Shown here: positions 33,704 to 45,183 of the stretch, one piece after another
Numbering within the stretch: the stretch's first letter is position 1
Layout: each line of letters begins with the position of its first letter
DNA from: Corylus avellana
Taxonomy: Eukaryota; Streptophyta; Magnoliopsida; Fagales; Betulaceae
Assembly: GCF_901000735.1 (NCBI RefSeq)
Contig: NC_081542.1
Span: 9,300,216 to 9,364,215, forward strand
DNA length: 64,000 nucleotides
Reading direction: 5' to 3'
The notes under the pieces: generated by a model
Told to the model about the DNA's origin: nothing
What the model saw: the letters and a program-made list of their open reading frames with translations, nothing else
Database searches by the model: none
Position numbers and translations under genes: made by a program

Positions 33704-34224
33704 CTAGCTACTAGGAGTGGGATCTCAATCACTGAGATCTCAATCACTGGGATCATGATGCTAGTTGCCGGTGGGGATAATCTCATTTGTCTTTCTTTTT
33801 TTTTTTTCTTTTTTTTTTAAATAACATTAACGTGAAAAAATGTTAGGTCATAATCGACACATGCCTGGTGCTTAGACGCCTTCACTTAATGGTCTGTTAA
33901 GTTATTGGATTAGACAGAATAACTAACACAGTTAATTAATTAGATGACCTCAAATATCACACGATAATTTTAAAATTGATACAGCTAACACTAGTCTAAA
34001 AGTGACCCAAATAGAATTTAAGCCTGGCTATTTCTTATGAGAACTATTTTTTAGCTTCTAGAATCTATTTCTTAGTTCAAGATACTTCTTACCTTACTGG
34101 AACCAAAGAGTTAGTAGATTGTTCCGCCTAAAATGGGAATGGGCTAGGGTTATGAACTTATAATCTCTAATCTGATGATCGAGTTGATTCTATGATTATA
34201 AGTTCATTCCATACTAGGACAAAC
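33704..34224. other. Intergenic, no feature recognised
   Basis: AT-rich sequence between the hAT and CACTA elements, without a supported gene or repeat. Confidence 0.4.
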
Positions 34225-34227
34225 CAG

Positions 34228-35216
34228 CACTACAAAAAAACAATTTTTTTCTCACTGGAGTTTTCTGACATGTCAGGGTGTTTGACATGTCAAAATTTTT
34301 TTTTTCTGACGTGGCGCTCCTGACGTGTGTTGAATGTCAGAGGCATAGGTCTCAGGAAATTTTTTTTCTTGATGTGTTACTGTTTAGCACGTCAGAATTT
34401 TCTGACGTGTCAATTTTGGCACGTCAGAAATTTAAAAATTAATTAAAAATAATAAATTTTTTTTAAAATTTTTTTTCTAGAACTTTTTTTTTTATTATTA
34501 AAAAATGTATTAATTAATTATTATTATTATTTTTTTGTTTTATTGAGTGTTGCAGAGAAATGAATTTCTCTGCACCACTCGTTTCTCTGCAGAGAATATT
34601 TTAAAATCTTCTTTACACCACGAAAAAATTTTCTCGTTTCTGCAAAAATTTTCTCCAAAATCTTTTCTCCGTTTTCTCACTTCTTTTCAATCTCCATTTT
34701 CAAAAACCCAAACCCACACCAAAAAATCTTCAAACAATCAAAAACCCAAATCAAAAAATCAAAAACCCAAATAAAAAAAAACAATTTGAAAAATCAAAAA
34801 CATAAATGTCAAACCCAACAAATCTTCAAAAACATAAAAAATCTTCTTATCTTCTCTTCTCTTTTTTTTTTTTTTTTTTTTTTTTGTCTTCTTCTTCTCT
34901 TCTCCCTTTCTTTTTCTTCTTCTCTTCTCCTTTTCTTTTTCTTCTCCTTCTTCTACTTTCTTCGATCTGCCGTGGAGAGAAAGAGGAGAGAGAGAGAGAG
35001 TGTAGGGAAAATAAATGAGGAGGGAAGAATAAAAAGAGAAAAAAAGTTGAGGGAAAATAAGAAGAATGAAAATTTTCAAAATTTTGCCATTTTTTTTTTT
35101 GACGCGCTAAATTAGTGCATCAGAAAATTGTGATGTGCTATTTTTAGCATGTCAGAAAAATATTTTCTAACGTGGCATTTTTTGCCACGTCAGAAAATAG
35201 TAATTTTTTTGTAGTG
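34228..35216. mobile_element. Non-autonomous CACTA (En/Spm) element
   Basis: Ends CACTACAAAAAAAC and TTTTTTTGTAGTG, with a 3-bp duplication CAG on both sides (34225-34227 and 35217-35219), diagnostic of CACTA. Sub-terminal regions carry many TGACGTG / CACGTCA motifs in both orientations, likely transposase-binding repeats. The interior is low-complexity and pyrimidine-rich; the short frames there are composition artefacts. Confidence 0.88.
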
Positions 35217-35359
35217 CAGAATAGAGTTAGGTTATATACATTCTAATTATGAGTAGGGGTTATTTGAGCGTATCTTAATCGCACAAGAGAGATACAAGTA
35301 ATAGGAATATTATGTGATAAGTTAATATACAAAATATAAAATTCAAGTAGGCAAGTCAA

Positions 35360-35562
35360 AAAATAGATGGTTGAATCAAAATAATTCTTTTAAAGTTCTA
35401 TTTCCTTTAGAGGGCAGTATGAATGTTCTATTATGTTCTATCAACACAGTACTAAAAGGGCTATACGATACATTTGGTGCGGAAGTTGGCCAACATTTCT
35501 ATTGGCAAATAGGAGGATTTGGTCTAAGCCAAGCACACCGTCAAGTTCTAGTTCAATTGACA
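35360..35562 (+). pseudogene. atpI: Plastid DNA insert (NUPT): start of atpI
   Basis: atpI encodes subunit a of the plastid ATP synthase CF0. Reading from 35419, [20 protein letters not shown] and [14 protein letters not shown] match the plastid protein start. A short insertion (GLS) and a diverged QAHRQVLV (QVHGQVLI in plastids) follow, then homology is lost. Upstream bases (TCTATTTCCTTTAGAGGGCAGT) are probably plastid leader. It is cut off after about 45 codons and diverged, so it is an old nuclear copy without function. No plastid gene order continues on either side. Confidence 0.85.
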
Positions 35563-36219
35563 CCAGTGGCAGGAGGCGTTGAGAGGGGTCAAATGCCTCC
35601 CTTAACCCTAAAATGTTTTGCTCATCCTCGGTAGAAAATCCCCCATAACCCTAAATGCCCATCCTGAGTCAAGGGCAATAAAAGTCACCTTCAGCCACTC
35701 ACACATCAGACAATATTTGGGGCAAACCATAAACACTCACGCAGCGTCGAAAGCTATTTTTTTCAGTCACAATTTTCAACTTTCTTCGTTTTTAGGTTAG
35801 ACGAAATGTTGAAGAAGACAACCCTTTATTTTTAATTAAAACGCCCCGTTTGTTGTTAGTTGACATGCGGCTCCCAGGCTGCTAGCGCTCATTTGGTTTA
35901 ATTTTACAAATGCTCCATGTTGTGTTGTTTTATTTTTAACACAATAGTGGGCAATTAGAAAGAGAAAACAAAAAACGCATGTGGGCAGATAACTTAAAAT
36001 CAGTGGGCAATTTTTTATTTTTTTTTTCTTCAAAGAAAAAAACAATTCCTTTGGGCACTATCGACAGGCCATTTATATTGTAAAACTAACGACTTTATGA
36101 CTTTTTTTTAAGTGGATTTTTACTTGATAAATTGATTTGGTTGAGACCCTCATTTCGTTTAATCTAAGGTGCTGACCCAAATAAAAATTCAAAGTATATA
36201 TTTAAACCATTGAGTCGAA
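35563..36219. other. Intergenic, no gene recognised
   Basis: No supported coding sequence or repeat boundary between the plastid insert and the next MITE. Confidence 0.4.
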
Positions 36220-36228
36220 TTGTGATTG

Positions 36229-36399
36229 GAGGAGTACTACACATCTCAAATTTTCTCTCCAAAAGTTAATTCTCAAATGATGTGTCACAATTTTATGAGA
36301 TTTATTATTTTGGAAAGTGTTTCACTGACATATGGGATGGTGACACATCATTTGAAAATCAACTTTTGGGCAAAAAATTTGAGAAGTGTAGCATTTCTC
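36229..36399. mobile_element. Short foldback MITE
   Basis: The left arm (CTACACATCTCAAATTTTCT, AAAGTTAATTCTCAAATGAT, GTGTCAC) is mirrored by the right arm (GTGACACATCATTTGA, AATCAACTTTTGGGC, AAATTTGAGAAGTGTAG). Flanking 9-mers TTGTGATTG and TTGCGATTA match 7 of 9. A related piece starts near 43592. Confidence 0.7.
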
Positions 36400-36820
36400 T
36401 TGCGATTATATGATTCTGTGAACCTCTAAATCAAGAAATTGCAAATTAACTGTTTATTTTGTTATACATTTTAATTGTATGAAATATATAATTGTAGTTA
36501 CAACTACTATTAAAAGAGCTTTTTTAATAGTGAATATTATTAAAATTTGTTTACATAACTGAATGGGAGGTAAGTAGATGAACGATTGTCTAATCACGTA
36601 TATTTAGAATGATATATTCAAAACAATTGCTTTATACAACGATTTCAAAATATGAAAACTTGACACAATTGAATAAATTAACATTAGGCATCACAAAATA
36701 AATTCTAAATTACATTTATATGTTTTAAACAATAATTAAAATTTGTTGAATTGATTATTTATTTCATTAGTTATATTATTTAATATTTTTAATTAATTTT
36801 TTCATTTATAAAAAAAATAA

Positions 36821-37300
36821 GGGTTAAATACTAAATACTCTCTGGGGTTTGGTAACTTTATTTTTACCTCCCTGGAGTTTCATTTTTTATCATAGGACCC
36901 CCCTGAGGTTTTGATAAAGTATCAAATTAGTCCATCCGTTAGTTGACATTTATGACTGACACGTGGACCAATCAGATGTTGACACGTGGCACATATTTAA
37001 TTTTTTTTAATTAAAAATAAAAAATAAAAATAAAAAAATTGGGGGTGGCCGAGCCACCCTCAATTTTTTTTTTTTTTTAAATATACATTTTTAAAAAAAA
37101 TTTAAGAAAATTAAATAGGTGCCACGTGTCAACATCTAATTGGTCCACATGTCAGTCCTAACGATCAACTAACGGTCAACTAACAGATGGACTAACTTGG
37201 TCCTTTATCAAAATCTCAGGGAGGTCCTATGATAAAAATGAAACTCCAAGGGGGTAAAAATAAAGTTATCAAACCCCATGGAGTATTTGGTATTTAACCC
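36821..37300. mobile_element. MULE-type MITE carrying three G-boxes, upstream of the DREB2-type gene
   Basis: Ends GGGTTAAATACTAAATACTC and GAGTATTTGGTATTTAACCC, perfect 9-bp duplication AAAAAATAA (36812-36820 and 37301-37309). The arms are mirrored over about 180 bp. Each arm contains ACACGTGG / CCACGTGT text, giving CACGTG at 36960-36965, 36983-36988 and 37123-37128. It ends 365 bp before the ATG of the DREB2-type gene. Confidence 0.9.
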
Positions 37301-37419
37301 AAAAAATAATCTTGACTCCTTATTCAAAATCCTAACTCTGCCACTATCAACACCGGCCGCTTGGCCGCCTCTCGGAGTCTCGGTCGTCACTAATTGACAC
37401 CCAGCCCCTAAAAATTACA

Positions 37420-37665
37420 CACACGTGCCCAACTTGAAACGAAACTGAAGGACTTTCCATCAATCAAGACAAGTGTCCGTGCTCATCAACACGTTTCAAT
37501 CAAACGATTAAAACCAAACTGTCACTTTAAACGTGTCAACCGTCCGATTCTCTTCTCTCGGGCCTTGCTTATTGCACTATATCTTCCTTGCTAGCCTTCC
37601 TCTTCACAACAATGGCATAGCGAGCGAGCGAGAGAGAGAGAGAGAGCGCGCGTTGAAGTTTAAAA
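37420..37665 (+). promoter_or_regulatory. Promoter/leader of the DREB2-type gene
   Basis: A G-box/ABRE ACACGTGCC lies at 37421-37429, with AACACGTTTC near 37488 and AACGTGTCAACCG near 37530. A GA-repeat (about 37621-37650) lies in the presumed leader just before the ATG, common in plant leaders. No strong TATA box. Confidence 0.5.
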
Positions 37666-38247
37666 ATGGAGAGAGAAGCGAAGAGAGTGGGCAGGAAAAG
37701 ATCAACGGGAGGGTCAAGAAAAGGGTGCATGAAAGGGAAAGGAGGGCCGGAGAATGGGCTGTGTACCTACAGAGGAGTGAGGCAAAGAACGTGGGGCAAA
37801 TGGGTGGCGGAAATCCGGGAGCCGAACCGCGGCGCTCGTCTCTGGCTGGGAACTTTCAACACCTCCACCGAAGCTGCACTTGCTTATGACGACGCGGCTC
37901 GAAAGCTTTCCGGGCCTTCTGCAAAGCTCAACTTGCCAGACAACCGATCACCACTCAAGAGCTCCTGTGTTTCCGTCAACAGCCGCGCCCCGAGCGAACC
38001 CCCCGCCGCCGCAGCCGCAGCCGCAGCCGCCAGGAGTGATGGCTCGGATAAAGGTGGTGATCAAAACACGTTCTTCATGGGAAATCATATGTACGGAAAT
38101 AATTTAGGGGAGGGATCGGTTCAGGTGGTTCCGGGTTTGCTCGCGGAATTGTTGGCTGGAAACGAATTTGTTGGGGATCCGATGAGTGGTTTAATGGTCG
38201 GGGAAGAGCTTTTGGATTGGGATGGCTTGCAGGTTCCATGGTGCTGA
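37666..38247 (+). CDS. DREB2-type AP2/ERF transcription factor, complete, 193 residues
   Basis: DREB2 proteins bind DRE/CRT elements in the nucleus and switch on drought- and heat-response genes. One intronless frame, as usual for the family. Residues 18-31 ([14 protein letters not shown]) are the group A-2 motif before the AP2 domain. The AP2 domain spans 35-91 ([45 protein letters not shown]). Val47 and Glu52 are the pair typical of DREB rather than ERF members. KRVGRKRS near the N-terminus could act as a nuclear signal. A run of nine Ala lies near 125, and the C-terminus is acidic and hydrophobic ([20 protein letters not shown]), a likely activation region. It is short for a DREB2 and resembles DREB2D-like forms, but I would not fix the orthologue. 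One odd residue: KLSGP where KLYGP is usual. Confidence 0.93.
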   Translation: MEREAKRVGRKRSTGGSRKGCMKGKGGPENGLCTYRGVRQRTWGKWVAEIREPNRGARLWLGTFNTSTEAALAYDDAARKLSGPSAKLNLPDNRSPLKSSCVSVNSRAPSEPPAAAAAAAAARSDGSDKGGDQNTFFMGNHMYGNNLGEGSVQVVPGLLAELLAGNEFVGDPMSGLMVGEELLDWDGLQVPWC

Positions 38248-38472
38248 CATTTTGATGTGCCTCATCTTGCTACGTTGAAGGGCCTGCAGTATAAAGTAGA
38301 GCTTCTTTTCTTTTCTTTTTTTTTTTTTTTTTTTAATTTCTAGTTTATTCTTTCTTTTAATGGGTCCACGTCTGCATGTATGAAGTTGGAAAGTAGTTGA
38401 ATATATGAATATGCATGTTGGTTAATGTATAATCAAAATCTGAGGATTTGATAGAGGATGTGTACGTAATGT

Positions 38473-38492
38473 NNNNNNNNNNNNNNNNNNNN
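38473..38492. other. Assembly gap (20 N)
   Basis: Short N run 226 bp after the DREB2-type stop codon. It is followed by TTTTTTGTAGTG, a CACTA right end. Confidence 0.99.
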
Positions 38493-38643
38493 CAAAAAAT
38501 GTGTTTTTTGTAGTGTACCATCAAAATCTATGCATTATTCTGTCTCTGTTCTAAATCTGCCTTAAGATCTTATATATATTTTTTTTGTTCTACTACTCTC
38601 AGTCGGCTGAAGATAAACTTCAGGAATATAGATAGGATTGCGT

Positions 38644-38646
<3 letters not shown>

Positions 38647-38686
<40 letters not shown>

Positions 38687-38916
38687 AAACTAAAAACAAA
38701 GTTAATTACTAATGAAATAAATAAATAATTCAACAAAATTTAATTATTATTTAAACATATAAATGTAATATACAATTTATTTTGTCAGATAGATTTGAAT
38801 CTATCTCGACACGAACTTATTTTGAATTTCATTGGAGCTCAATGAAATTATTGTTGTTCTCTATATTCTTATGTAAGTACAATTATATATTTCATACAAT
38901 TAAAACATGTAACAAA

Positions 38917-38979
<63 letters not shown>
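38647..38979. repeat. Two AT microsatellites
   Basis: TA-dinucleotide runs at about 38647-38682 and 38921-38979, separated by AT-rich unique sequence. Confidence 0.95.
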
Positions 38980-38984
<5 letters not shown>

Positions 38985-39239
38985 TTAATTTAATTGAGCA
39001 ATCTAAATATAAAAGCTTAATCAATATTAAAGTTTGATTATATACTTACAAATATTTAGGAAAAATGAAATTGTCAAAAAGCAATTAATCTGAATTGTTG
39101 AAGGCTTGAAGAAAAAAAAAAAAAATTGACAGACTAAAAGAACAACTTCAGAACTTTGCAGAAGTCTAAATCGCAATTTTCAACATGCATTACCTTTTCC
39201 CTGTCTATAAATAGAATATGATGCCTTATTTGGACCTTT

Positions 39240-40400
39240 CAGTATGAAATTGAAAGGGGACAACCTCTAGATAGTCCTTGCTTCCCAATTATGAGCCAAG
39301 AGGGTTTTAGTTGAGAGCTATAGAAGCTTTCACTCTCACCTTTGATTCTTCCCATTGCTTTCACCCAAGCTTTGGATGTTATTGTGTATCCTTCAATTAC
39401 AAAAAGTCTATCAATAGGTGAGTAAAAAAATGCACTATAAGAAAATTAGCAAGCTCTGAGGCAAGTAAGAAGTTTGTTGTCTTATAAATTCGATGATCTA
39501 TAAGGGGTTATAAGTATTTATTGTGTTTATAATCTGTATTTTCTTGTTATAGTGATTTCATGGATTTAATTGCCTAATAGTAGTTTTACCTTTGAGGTGT
39601 TCAAAGGGTTTTCACTTCGTCAACAAAATCCTTATGTCGATTTGTGATTCATTTTGTGATTGTGATATTTATCTGCTTTATTGTTCAATAATTTTAATAT
39701 GTGATAATTATTGGTTGGTTTGTTATTTTTGGGGTAAAAAACTAACATGGTTATTGGGTTTTTTTAATTAGTATCAGAGCTTGTTTTTAACTCATGTCAT
39801 CATGAACCTGGTTCCTAACCCCTTTTTGTTATAGTTCTTCTTGATCTCTTAATGTGTTTGATAATAACTTAAAACAACTGTTTTTTATTGGTTCCTTAAC
39901 CTTTGAGAATTCTGAGTTGAACGAGAAAGTTAACTCACTAGAAAAGAAGCTTGTTGAACAATCACAAAGTGAGTTAGTTGAGGGATTAATCATCAAGAAG
40001 CCTATAATCAACTTCGTGTGAAGTTGGATGAGGTTGTGGTTGAGGAGTCTTTTGTGGTAAATTGCATGATTTAAATGTTGTTAATGATTCCTTGAGATAT
40101 AAGAACTCGATGCTTGTAATTAAAGTGAAATCTCTAAAAAATGATCTTGTTGTGTGCAAATTTGATTTCTCTAACTCATCTAATGTTAATCTTGATTGCA
40201 TCTTGAGTTCCCAAAAACCTCTTGGGAACACGTGTGAGCTTGAATTTGATAAAGTAGCTAATCTTAAAATGCATTTCCTTATCGACTCTTTTGGTAGGCT
40301 CTTCGATGGACAATGGATATGTATGATGTGGTTTAAAAAACTCAAGAACAAAAATCCTCAAATAGTGAAAGCTTCAAGCTTTTAGAAATCTTCACTTGGA
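39240..40400 (+). pseudogene. LTR-retrotransposon remnant with gag-like coding sequence
   Basis: A primer-binding-like TATCAGAGCTTG lies near 39772, preceded by LTR-like sequence. Downstream, coiled-coil-like frames (LNEKVNSLEKKLVEQSQ near 39920; MLVIKVKSLKNDLVVCKFDF and SQKPLGNTCELEFDKVANLK at about 40110-40265) resemble the C-terminal gag region of copia elements in plants. Frames are broken. Family not fixed. Confidence 0.55.
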
Positions 40401-40974
40401 TGAAGAAGGCACACACCTACAAAGTTTCTAGGAACAAGGATTTAACAATCTTCCTCACCAAAAAACGTTCAAAGCTTGCTTGAAAGCTATGGGAAAAAGA
40501 TGAGCCAAGATCTGATTTTTTATTGGCATAGGATTTTGTCTTTGTGTCACGACGGGTCCTATTGCATTGTGACACGCATCTAGGGTTTCATTGGTAACTC
40601 TCTGACATTTGGTAGCATTTTTACAAGTCGTGTCACAACAGGCTTTGAACTAGCTTTTCACATGACTGGACAAAGAATTCTCTATGACTATACGTTAACG
40701 TTACATCCATCCCAATTGTGACAGGCTTTGAACAAAACTAGGCCGAGACTTCTTTGTGGCTTTGCGTCACATTTCTATTTTGGAAAATATTCAGTTAATT
40801 ATATTTGAGGGTATTTTTGTTCCATTAAAAAGTGAAAAGACAAAAATACTTTTCAAATATAACTAACTTGATACTCTCCAGTTCAAATAAGCTGGAGATG
40901 ATCCTATTCTAAGTAAAGTAGTTTAATATCTTAAGTAATAGTAGTTCAATTAATTAAGGAGACTTAACTAGCTC

Positions 40975-41300
40975 ACTACAAAAAATAGGTCATTTTCTGA
41001 AGTGGCAAACAGTGTCTATTTTTTGCCACGTCAGTAAATGCTGACGTGCTAAAACTGGCACGTCAACAAATATTTTATTGACATGTCAAAAGTAACACGT
41101 CAGGATTTACTGACGTGTCAACTTTTGACACGTCAGTAAAATTTAATCAAATTTAATTTTTAAACAATTTATTTAAATAAAATTAAAATTTAAAAATTTC
41201 TGACGTGTCAACGTTCGACACGTCAGAAGTTTGACACGTCAGCAATTTTATTTTCTTATAGGATATTATATTTATAAATATAACTTATAATATATTATAT

Positions 41301-41339
<39 letters not shown>
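40975..41339 (+). mobile_element. CACTA element, left part only
   Basis: Starts CACTACAAAAAATAGG, followed by about ten TGACGTG / CACGTCA motifs in alternate orientations within 270 bp (to about 41242), then an AT repeat that enters the gap. Relative of the element at 34228-35216. The right end is not in the sequence. Copy 2 of the surrounding duplication shows the empty site at 42061. Confidence 0.8.
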
Positions 41340-41439
41340 NNNNNNNNNNNNNNNNNNNNNNNNNNNNNNNNNNNNNNNNNNNNNNNNNNNNNNNNNNNNN
41401 NNNNNNNNNNNNNNNNNNNNNNNNNNNNNNNNNNNNNNN
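41340..41439. other. Assembly gap (100 N)
   Basis: Run of exactly 100 N after an AT microsatellite, a size often used for gaps of unknown length. Confidence 0.99.
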
Positions 41440-42061
41440 TGAAAGCTTCAAGCTTTTAGAAATCTTCACTTGGATGAAGAAGGCACACACCTACAAAGTT
41501 TCTAGGAACAAGGATTTAACAATCTTCCTCACCAAAAAACGTTCAAAGCTTGCTTGAAAGCTATGGGAAAAAGATGAGCCAAGATCTGATTTTTTATTCG
41601 CATAGGATTTTGTCTTTGTGTCACGACGGGTCCTATTGCATTGTGACACGCATCTAGGGTTTCACGCATCTAGGGTTTCATTGGTAACTCTCTGACATTT
41701 GGTAGCATTTTTACAAGTCGTGTCACAACAGGCTTTGAACTAGCTTTTCACATGACTGGACAAAGAATTCTCTATGACTATACGTTAACGTTACATCCAT
41801 CCCAATTGTGACAGGCTTTGAACAAAACTAGGCCGAGACTTCTTTGTGGCTTTGCGTCACATCTCTATTTTGGAAAATATTCAGTTAATTATATTTGAGG
41901 GTATTTTTGTTCCATCAAAAAGTGAAAAGACAAAAATACTTTTCAAATATAACTAACTTGATACTCTCCGGTTCAAATAAGCTGGAGATATCCTATTCTA
42001 AGTAAAGTAGTTTAATATCTTAAGTAATAGTAGTTCAATTAATTAAGGAGACTTAACTAGT

Positions 42062-44390
42062 TTCAATTGCTATACATTAGTTAGTTGTTTTGTTTGTATT
42101 TTTATCCTTCCATTGTATTGTTATTTAAGGACGTTCAATCAATAAAGAAAAATCAAAGAATTAATTTCAAACCTTATGTTTGAAAAATGTTTTAAGTTTC
42201 TTCAAAATTTAAAAGATTCAAATTTCCTTAAAATTTAAGGTCTAAGTTTCCTTAAAACCTAAAATCTATTCCTGTTAGTTTCTCTTATATATAAAAAAAA
42301 CTCTACTCTCATCATAACATATTCTCTTTATCTTTAGAAAATGATGTAATTTTTAAAATATGATCATATTTATTCTATTGTCTGCGGATAATTATTAGGA
42401 GATGGCTTTGGTTCCCCTTGGCAGTTGGCATGAAGTCAAACTTGTGCCTATTTGAGAGTCTGCAGGGAGGAGCTATTTGCGGGACTATTTGTTCTTTAAC
42501 TTCTTTCTTATGTTGTTTGCTGTGCATATGAATGGATCCAGTTGTTGCACGAGTAGTTGGGCTCATTCAATCTATACAGCTCATAAATAGTTCCTTTTTT
42601 TTTTCTTTTTTTTTTTTAGAATAGTCCATAATATCATCCAACTTAATTTTTTTTAAAAAAAATAAAAATAAAAATTAGTGCCCATGCATGCATGCCTAGC
42701 AGAATTTTGAATTAATATTTGTTCAATCAATCTACTTGTTTATTTAATTCATGACTAAAAGTAATCTTACTCTTTACATTTGTTTTTTATTAATTGATAT
42801 GACGTAACTTAACTGATTAAGACTTTTTTATTTATTTTTTAAAATAATTGATGTAAGAAACTACTTTAAACATTTTAGGACAATTGATTTAAAAAATGTA
42901 ATAATTAAATAAATGTAAAATGTAACATTACTCGAAAACTTATTGTGTATTTGCGAATATAATGGTACAAAACACGTGGTTTATCGGTCTTTTGTATTAC
43001 TTTTCACTTTCATCCTTTTTTAACTTGAAAAAAAGGTAGTTGGTCTTTTGAAGTTGGTAAAAAACAACCCCACCCCATTTATGTCGGTCACATGCCTTCT
43101 ACAACCTCAACCGTTGATCTGCTCCCCATTAACCTAAACTTCATATTGTGAATCGCATGTTCTTGACTGGGTCAACAGAGACTCAAAGGCAGTCGTCATC
43201 AAAACGCAGCCAAATGCACATATGACATATCCGCCAAAAATAAAAATAAAAAAATAAAAAATTAATTGAGAAAATTTCATATAGGATTCTTGAATTATCA
43301 TAAGTTTTGAGAAGATCTTTCAAATTTTAAAAACTCTCAATTTTACTCATCGAACTTTTAATTTGATGTAATCTACCATCTCAAAAGTTAAAAAAAAAAA
43401 AAAAAATGATAAAAAAGTTGAAATAATTTGTATACCCCTAAAACTTTTATAATCGAATCGGGGTCACTCACGTGATTTCGTAACAAGCGTATAATAATAA
43501 TACATGAAGAGCACCTCTCAAAAAATAAATAAATAAAAAACATCAAGACTAAATTGGTTATTCTTGAACCCGATTCGTCACAATTAACGATAGAGAAATG
43601 CTACACCTTATATTCTTTTTTTTTTAAAAAAATTAATTCTCAAATAATATGTCACCTTCACATGAGTTTATAATATTTTCTAAATTAATAAATCTCGTAT
43701 AATAGAATTAATGGAGTTGAAAGGAGAAAATATAAAGCGTTGGGCAGGTGACTTGGAGATGCTCACCTGCTCTTTACAGAGTTTTTTTTTTTTTTTGTTG
43801 TTTTTTTTTAATCTTTTACTTTCAATCAACCTTTTAAATGAAGAAAAAAAAAAAAAAAAAACACCATCTCTTAGTAATCTATATATTAATTATGAGAAAT
43901 GTTATTTCTTTATTTCTTATTCATTTCTATTTATATTTTTTAAAACCAATTATTAAATTTATAGAATTCATGTAATTAATTTAAAAATAAAATAAATGAA
44001 AGATAGATGAGACTTGAGAGACTGTCAGTTGCTTTGTTCAGTTTTTTAAAAAGAAACAAAAAATAAAAGAAAGGTGTGGGTGGCGCTTCTACTGTTCTTA
44101 TTATTAACTAATGCTGCTGAGAGGCCACTGCCAAACAAAATTATTGCCCAACCGAAAGGAACTTGAAGTGATAAATTTACCTCCATGAGTAGGGTTAACA
44201 GATGCCACATAAATTACTGAATTACTTTTATAAATCTTGCTTTGTAGATTTTTATCCCCGTTGTCATACGATTGGAATGATGTAATAATTAAAATTAATT
44301 CTTGATATTTCTTTGTACAAGTTCTTGTTGATTCAAATACTAAATTTTACTATCATGTCGTTTAACTGAACATTTCAACGTCACTTTTAA
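42062..44390. other. Intergenic, AT-rich, no gene recognised
   Basis: Holds scattered simple repeats and, near 43592-43700, a fragment related to the MITE at 36229-36399 (AATGCTACAC, TTAATTCTCAAATAATATGT). Segment 44185-44365 is repeated in diverged form at 46265-46440. Confidence 0.45.
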
Positions 44391-44391
44391 A

Positions 44392-44830
44392 GCATCTTCA
44401 GCAAAATAGACAAATGACTCATAATAGATAAATTTGACTATTATGAACAATTTGTTGTGATGAGCATCTTGAGCAGGGCTTTTAAATAGGTATTTTAAGT
44501 TAAATTTAGCTACTATGTGCTATTTTCATGCCCAAGCAGACCTTTTAAAATGAAAAATTTTCAACAATTTGCTACAGTAAACTTTTATACCGTAACAACT
44601 TTTAAATAATCTTCTATTATATTTTCTCTTTCTCTCTATTTTTTTAATCTTTTCTCTCTCTTTCTCTATTTCTCCCTCATAATAAAATAATATTTAATTA
44701 GAGTAGAGAGTTAAAATAGATATTTTGTTGGAGTGTATAGTAAAAAACTAATAGCTAAATTTTTTTTAAACAAAAAAAAAATTATATTTTCAATAGTTAA
44801 AATGACAATTTCTGCTGAAAATGCTGTAAC
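44392..44830. mobile_element. Probable MITE with AGCATCTTCAGC-type ends
   Basis: Left end AAGCATCTTCAGCAAAATAG, right end TTTCTGCTGAAAATGCT, inverted to each other, with TTTAACTATT-like inner blocks. This end type is common in plant MITEs. Exact boundaries and target duplication are unresolved. Confidence 0.5.
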
Positions 44831-44952
44831 AGAATAGCTATTTTAACATTTTTTTTCTTATAGTGTGATAGTTGCCTATTTGCTATTTATTGCTCTACAA
44901 TTTTTTTTAATTTTATTTTTCTCTCTCTCCCTCTTTCTTTCACTCTTTTCCA

Positions 44953-45137
44953 TAGGGGTGTCAAAAATAACCGGGAAACCGGAACCGGGACCGGAAAACC
45001 GGGAAACCGGGAAACCGGAAACCGGAAAACCGGGACCGGTTCCGAGTTCATTCAAAAAAAAAAAAAAAACCGGGACCCCGGTTAGGTCGGTTCCTGGCAC
45101 CGGTCAAGCAGGAAAACGGAACAGGTATTATTTTATT

Positions 45138-45183
<46 letters not shown>

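Larger units (their letters stand above)
40367..42061. repeat. Near-identical duplicated block around an N gap (probable assembly artefact)
   Basis: Copy 1 (40367-40973) and copy 2 (41440-42061) agree almost base for base over about 610 bp from GTGAAAGCTTCAAGCTTTTA to GAGACTTAACTAG. Differences are a 17-bp internal duplication in copy 2 (CGCATCTAGGGTTTCAC region), a few substitutions (CACATTTC / CACATCTC, CCATTAAA / CCATCAAA, CTCCAG / CTCCGG) and a 2-nt indel. Copy 1 runs into a CACTA element and then the gap; copy 2 continues without the CACTA. Confidence 0.9.

Noticed and set aside
34759..35115. Lys/Glu-rich or Phe/Ser-rich frames
   Set aside because: Composition artefacts of the pyrimidine-rich interior of the CACTA element.
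37533..37889. 118-codon frame overlapping the DREB2-type gene
   Set aside because: Different frame from the AP2 domain; a shadow of the real gene.
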